Made by a program: the position numbers and the translations under genes. Under the pieces are notes generated by a model. The model worked only from the letters and a program-made list of their open reading frames with translations. It did no database searches and had not been told where the DNA came from. DNA of 5,381 bases. Source: Pseudomonadota bacterium (GTDB lineage Bacteria; Pseudomonadota; Alphaproteobacteria; Rhodospirillales; Magnetospirillaceae). Positions 5,213-5,381 of this stretch are shown here, piece after piece; position 1 is the first letter of the stretch; each line of letters begins with the position of its first letter. The stretch is from assembly GCA_023437865.1 (NCBI GenBank), contig JAEZFE010000084.1, forward strand, positions 1-5,381, read 5' to 3'.

Positions 5213-5381
5213 GTGCCCCAAACGTGGCGGGGGCCCTTCCCCTGGCTATTGGCCGCCTTTGTCGCCAATGTCGTGGCCATTGTCGCGGCCGCCTACTTTC
5301 TTTCGCAGGGGGTGGTCGACCAGCAAGAGCTGATCGCCCTATCCATGGTCGCACTCGCAGGAGCGGCCGTCATGTTCGCTC
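5213..5381 (+). CDS. Partial membrane protein, N-terminus only
   Basis: The reading frame opens with GTG and has no stop before the window ends, giving 56 residues. It begins with a short basic stretch (MPQTWRGPFPW, 1-11), then a hydrophobic helix at about 12-30 (LAAFVANVVAIVAAAYF), a short polar link with QGVVDQQE at 32-39, and the start of a second hydrophobic helix from about 40 onward (LIALSMVALAGAAVMFA). This is a helical hairpin anchored in the inner membrane. Such starts occur in sensor kinases, GGDEF/EAL proteins and small membrane proteins alike; what is visible does not decide. The start is well supported by the strong Shine-Dalgarno. It is divergent from the lipid kinase with 150 bases between starts. 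Confidence 0.75.
   Translation, partial: MPQTWRGPFPWLLAAFVANVVAIVAAAYFLSQGVVDQQELIALSMVALAGAAVMFA

Noticed and set aside
4617..5333. 238-residue open frame on the plus strand opposite the lipid kinase start
   Set aside because: Ser-, Arg- and Pro-rich translation antisense to the kinase and overlapping the well-marked GTG start at 5213.

Overview
This is a dense, GC-rich bacterial stretch. All readable genes prefer G or C at third codon positions, and starts are often preceded by weak Shine-Dalgarno sequences. The gene content fits an alphaproteobacterium: MobB for molybdenum cofactor maturation, a tiny HIG1-like twin-helix membrane protein, a two-receiver GGDEF response regulator, and a lipid kinase joined to a DUF2383 ferritin-like protein. 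The Rhodospirillales, for example Magnetospirillum-like organisms, are my best guess. That is an inference from gene types, not from a search. I see no insertion sequence, CRISPR array, tRNA or rRNA, and no sign of recent transfer.

Layout. Bases 1-69 hold no gene I can support; they may contain the last codons of a rightward gene. mobB (70-558) runs leftward and is divergent from a 12-helix MFS permease (627-1841). After an 81-base gap come a 67-residue HIG1-like membrane protein (1923-2126) and, 34 bases later, a REC-REC-GGDEF diguanylate cyclase (2161-3420), all rightward. A 64-residue protein of unknown function (3534-3728) ends this rightward block. It meets a leftward pair tail to tail with only 3 bases between stop codons. 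The leftward pair is a YegS/BmrU-type lipid kinase (4178-5062) and a DUF2383 ferritin-like protein (3732-4178); the kinase TGA and the DUF2383 ATG share one base. A 150-base divergent region (5063-5212) holds short repeats. A new rightward membrane protein then starts at a GTG (5213) behind a strong Shine-Dalgarno and leaves the window.

How the genes might work together. mobB matures the cofactor of molybdoenzymes such as nitrate, DMSO or formate enzymes. The HIG1-like protein belongs to a group linked to cytochrome oxidase. The response regulator makes cyclic di-GMP. These do not form one obvious pathway. The only strong functional pairing in the sequence is the translationally coupled kinase/DUF2383 pair.

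Most interesting points: (1) the first receiver domain of the GGDEF protein has Gly where the phospho-acceptor Asp should be, while the second is intact, and its I-site lacks the Asp; (2) a 9-base perfect inverted repeat buries the start codon of the HIG1-like gene; (3) repeated GCATAGGC motifs lie in the divergent region at the right; (4) the 64-residue protein is unrecognised. I found no clear new multi-gene system.
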